Assembly: GCA_021781075.1 (NCBI GenBank)
Contig: JAJXXN010000186.1
Location: forward strand, 1 to 6,857
DNA: 6,857 nt
Source: Acidobacteriota bacterium
GTDB lineage: Bacteria; Acidobacteriota; Terriglobia; Terriglobales; Acidobacteriaceae
Reading direction: 5' to 3'
In this document: piece by piece, positions 5,025 to 6,857 of the stretch
How the letters are laid out: every line of letters starts with the position of its first letter
Numbering within the stretch: the first letter of the stretch is position 1
Translations under genes and position numbers: made by a program
The notes under the pieces: model-generated
Databases searched by the model: none
The model's input: only the letters and a program-made list of their open reading frames with translations
What the model was told of the DNA's origin: nothing

Positions 5025-6224
5025 GTGAAATCGCTTCACTACGTGCCCTTATGCCTTATTGCGACGGTCATTGCGTTTTCCGGTTGCGGTGGATCGATTA
5101 CGCAACCCGTAACCAACTCAAAATCGTGTACCCCCTCGACAAAGACCGAATCCGCATATCTTTTGACTGGTTACAGCGTATCCATGTATCAGGTTGACTC
5201 GTGTACCGGCGTTTTAACTGCAAGCTCTCCTGCATCAATCGCCACTGGTTACAACCCACCACAATCCTTCGCCGAAGATATGGTGGTCGACCCGCTTGGC
5301 AGGTTTGTGTATGTCGCCAATACAGTATCAAATGCCTCGGCTCTGTCCACAATTTCCATGTATAAGGTTAATGCCAGCACTGGAGTACTGACTCCCACTG
5401 TGCCAGCAACAGTTCCGGCTGGCTGGTATCCTCAGGAAATCGCTATCGACCCGCTTGGCAGGTTCGTCTATACCGCCAACTCGGATGACAGTACGGTCTC
5501 AATGTTCACCATCAACCAAACAACCGGAGTTCTTACACCCACGACGCCCGCTGCGGTTTCAACAGTCGTCAACGGCGAACCCTATGCGCAGCCAATGTTC
5601 TTGACAGAAGATCCCGGCGGAAAATATCTCTATGTGACTGAGTCAATCACGAACGGCTCTGTAATCTTGATGTATTCTATCGATCAAACCACTGGCTTTT
5701 TAACCCCGCTCGCACCCGCCTACGTCTATACAGGCGGCTATCCGTGGCAAATCAAAGTAACGTCCAATGGAAAATTCGCCTATGTTGTCGATAACGATGG
5801 CCAAACCGGTTACGAATTGGGTGTGTGGCAATTCATCGTTGACTCCGCCACTGGTGTTTTAACGCCAAATGCAACGCTTGCGGTAGCAACTGGCAACGGT
5901 CCCACGGAGATCACCATCGATCCGTCGAGCAAGTTTGCTTATGTGGTCAACCGCTTGGACAACACTGTTTCCATGTACACAATTGATCCAACCTCGGGTA
6001 ACCTGGCTCTCAACGCAACCGCAACAAACCCAACCGCCACAATCTCAACGGGCATCCAGCCATTCCGAATTAGCTTCGATGCAAGCGGTCAATTCGTGTA
6101 TGTCACCAATGAGCAGTCAATGACCTCCATCTACACAGTCAACGCGGATGGAACGCTATCCAACACAGGAACATCAGGTACTCCAGGGTTTGCGCTGACC
6201 ACGACGTTTCCCTATCAACCATAG
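5025..6224 (+). CDS. Secreted lipoprotein with seven-bladed lactonase/YVTN-type beta-propeller
   Basis: The 399-residue product starts with a lipoprotein signal peptide: MK, a hydrophobic stretch at about 7-18, and FSGC with lipidated C21. F at -3 is less common but tolerated. The rest is a repeat protein with a period of 51-54 residues. DPxGRFVY-like elements occur at 89, 142, 196, 246 (degenerate, TSNGKFAY), 299 and 352, with a first copy near Y45. Each is followed by a strand of the type VSMYxI and a turn of the type TGVLTP; that turn occurs seven times, ending with SGNLAL and DGTLSN. This predicts a complete seven-bladed propeller of the YVTN/lactonase-like class, which includes 6-phosphogluconolactonase, but the export signal argues against a role in the cytosolic pentose phosphate pathway; a binding or cell-surface role is more likely. 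Base composition and codon use are clearly more AT-rich than in pckA. The terminator at 6261 ends the transcript. Confidence 0.85.
   Translation: MKSLHYVPLCLIATVIAFSGCGGSITQPVTNSKSCTPSTKTESAYLLTGYSVSMYQVDSCTGVLTASSPASIATGYNPPQSFAEDMVVDPLGRFVYVANTVSNASALSTISMYKVNASTGVLTPTVPATVPAGWYPQEIAIDPLGRFVYTANSDDSTVSMFTINQTTGVLTPTTPAAVSTVVNGEPYAQPMFLTEDPGGKYLYVTESITNGSVILMYSIDQTTGFLTPLAPAYVYTGGYPWQIKVTSNGKFAYVVDNDGQTGYELGVWQFIVDSATGVLTPNATLAVATGNGPTEITIDPSSKFAYVVNRLDNTVSMYTIDPTSGNLALNATATNPTATISTGIQPFRISFDASGQFVYVTNEQSMTSIYTVNADGTLSNTGTSGTPGFALTTTFPYQP
5287..5464 (+). repeat. Nucleotide-level repeat inside the propeller gene
   Basis: The 19-nt sequence TCGACCCGCTTGGCAGGTT occurs at 5287-5305 and again at 5446-5464, 159 bp (53 codons) apart and in the same frame, encoding the DPLGRF element of adjacent blades. 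Identical bases in two blades, including synonymous positions, point to a fairly recent duplication or gene conversion. Confidence 0.8.
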
Positions 6225-6260
6225 CAATCCTGAAGCCTAATGAAGTGTAGTCAGCAAACG

Positions 6261-6293
6261 CAAAAACGCCACTCGCGAGGAGTGGCGTTTTTG
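6261..6293. terminator. Bidirectional intrinsic terminator
   Basis: A 14-bp perfect stem (6261-6274 with 6280-6293, loop GCGAG) has a GC-rich core (CGCCACTC/GAGTGGCG) flanked by AAAAA on the left and TTTTT on the right. Each strand therefore reads as a GC stem followed by a U-tract. It lies 36 nt after the propeller gene stop (plus strand) and about 10 nt after the 5S 3' end (minus strand), so it can end both converging transcripts. Confidence 0.93.
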
Positions 6294-6303
6294 TTAAGAA
6301 TTA

Positions 6304-6420
<117 letters not shown>

Positions 6421-6637
6421 AACTTGGGGCGCGTGGCGGATGTTTTCCCGCCATAGGCTGTTTTGATGCCTCTACCCAAGTAGTTTCTCTCGGAGGGGAG
6501 GCCGGACAGCCGTTTACTGCGCCATGTCGTTGCCTGATTTGTTCAAGCAAGAACGAAATTGAATGGTCACAAGGCTTGTTGAAGAGCGCTTCTCGCGTCT
6601 TGCAAACGCCGCGGCATTTCTGCGCGGAGTTAATTCT
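6421..6637 (-). other. 23S-5S internal transcribed spacer
   Basis: These about 217 nt lie between the 23S and 5S genes and should be removed from the precursor by RNase processing. I see no tRNA-like cloverleaf or TTCRANY arm in either strand, and the open frames across it are not credible genes. A 5-bp inverted repeat at 6609-6613 and 6623-6627 is too small to interpret. Confidence 0.7.
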
Positions 6638-6857
6638 ATGTTCAAGCCGAACGGGCGATTAGTACTGGTCAGCTGCACGCATCACTGCGCTTCCACCTCC
6701 AGCCTATCAAACAGATGGTCTTTCTGTGCCCTTCAGGGAGATCTAATCTTGGAGCGTGCTTCCCGCTTATATGCATTCAGCGGTTATCACAACCGAACTT
6801 CGCTACCCAGCCGTGCCCTTGGCAGGACAACTGGAACACAAGAGGTTCGTCCATCCC
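6638..6857 (-). rRNA. rrl: 23S ribosomal RNA, 3' end (cut by window edge)
   Basis: The minus strand from 6857 carries the last ~220 nt of 23S rRNA. It enters at GGGATGGACGAACC, just 3' of where the sarcin-ricin loop would be (that loop itself is outside the window). It continues through GCTGGGTAGCGAAGTTCGG, TGATAACCGCTGAATGCAT and AAGCGGGAAGCACGCTCC to the terminal GACCAGTACTAATCGCCCG, then GGCTTGAACAT. The exact mature 3' end is estimated from the terminal GCTTGAAC element, which pairs with the 23S 5' end in other bacteria; an error of several bases is possible. Confidence 0.95.

Overview
The window reads as an ordinary chromosomal segment of a high-GC soil-type bacterium, most likely an Acidobacteriota (Terriglobia-like) genome. 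That placement is an inference from the overall style: a strongly GC-biased third codon position in most genes, a lipoprotein made of YVTN/lactonase-type propeller repeats, short GTCCCT/GCCCTGT tandem repeats between genes, and the form of the 5S and 23S rRNA. A 16S sequence or protein searches would be needed to fix it. I see no phage, insertion sequence, CRISPR array or defence system.

Layout. On the minus strand at the left are the 5' part of an ECF-type sigma factor gene (positions 1-370, cut by the window edge) and a membrane-anchored TPR protein gene resembling YfgM (600-1301). A divergent spacer (1302-1644) with a heptamer repeat array separates these from the plus-strand genes: an unrecognised 125-residue cytoplasmic protein (1645-2022) closed by a good terminator; pckA, ATP-dependent phosphoenolpyruvate carboxykinase (2237-3820); a small exported four-cysteine protein of unknown function starting at TTG (3985-4416); a small membrane-anchored rhodanese (4495-4854); and a secreted lipoprotein predicted to be a seven-bladed beta-propeller (5025-6224), visibly lower in GC than the rest. 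At the right, on the minus strand, lie a complete 5S rRNA (6304-6420) and the last ~220 nt of a 23S rRNA (6638-6857), the tail of an rRNA operon. A perfect-stem symmetrical terminator (6261-6293) sits between the propeller gene and the rRNA operon and can stop transcription from both sides.

How the genes relate. Each plus-strand gene has its own spacer of about 80-215 bp, usually with a hairpin, so they look like separate transcription units and not one operon. pckA (gluconeogenesis, oxaloacetate to phosphoenolpyruvate) is the only gene with a firm metabolic role. The most notable points are modest: two arrays of short GYCCCT-type tandem repeats; two genes (1645 and 4495) whose -10-like hexamer lies exactly 6 nt before the ATG, suggesting leaderless mRNAs; a four-codon upstream ORF overlapping the GTG start of the TPR gene; and two small unrecognised proteins. 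I found no convincing new multi-gene system.
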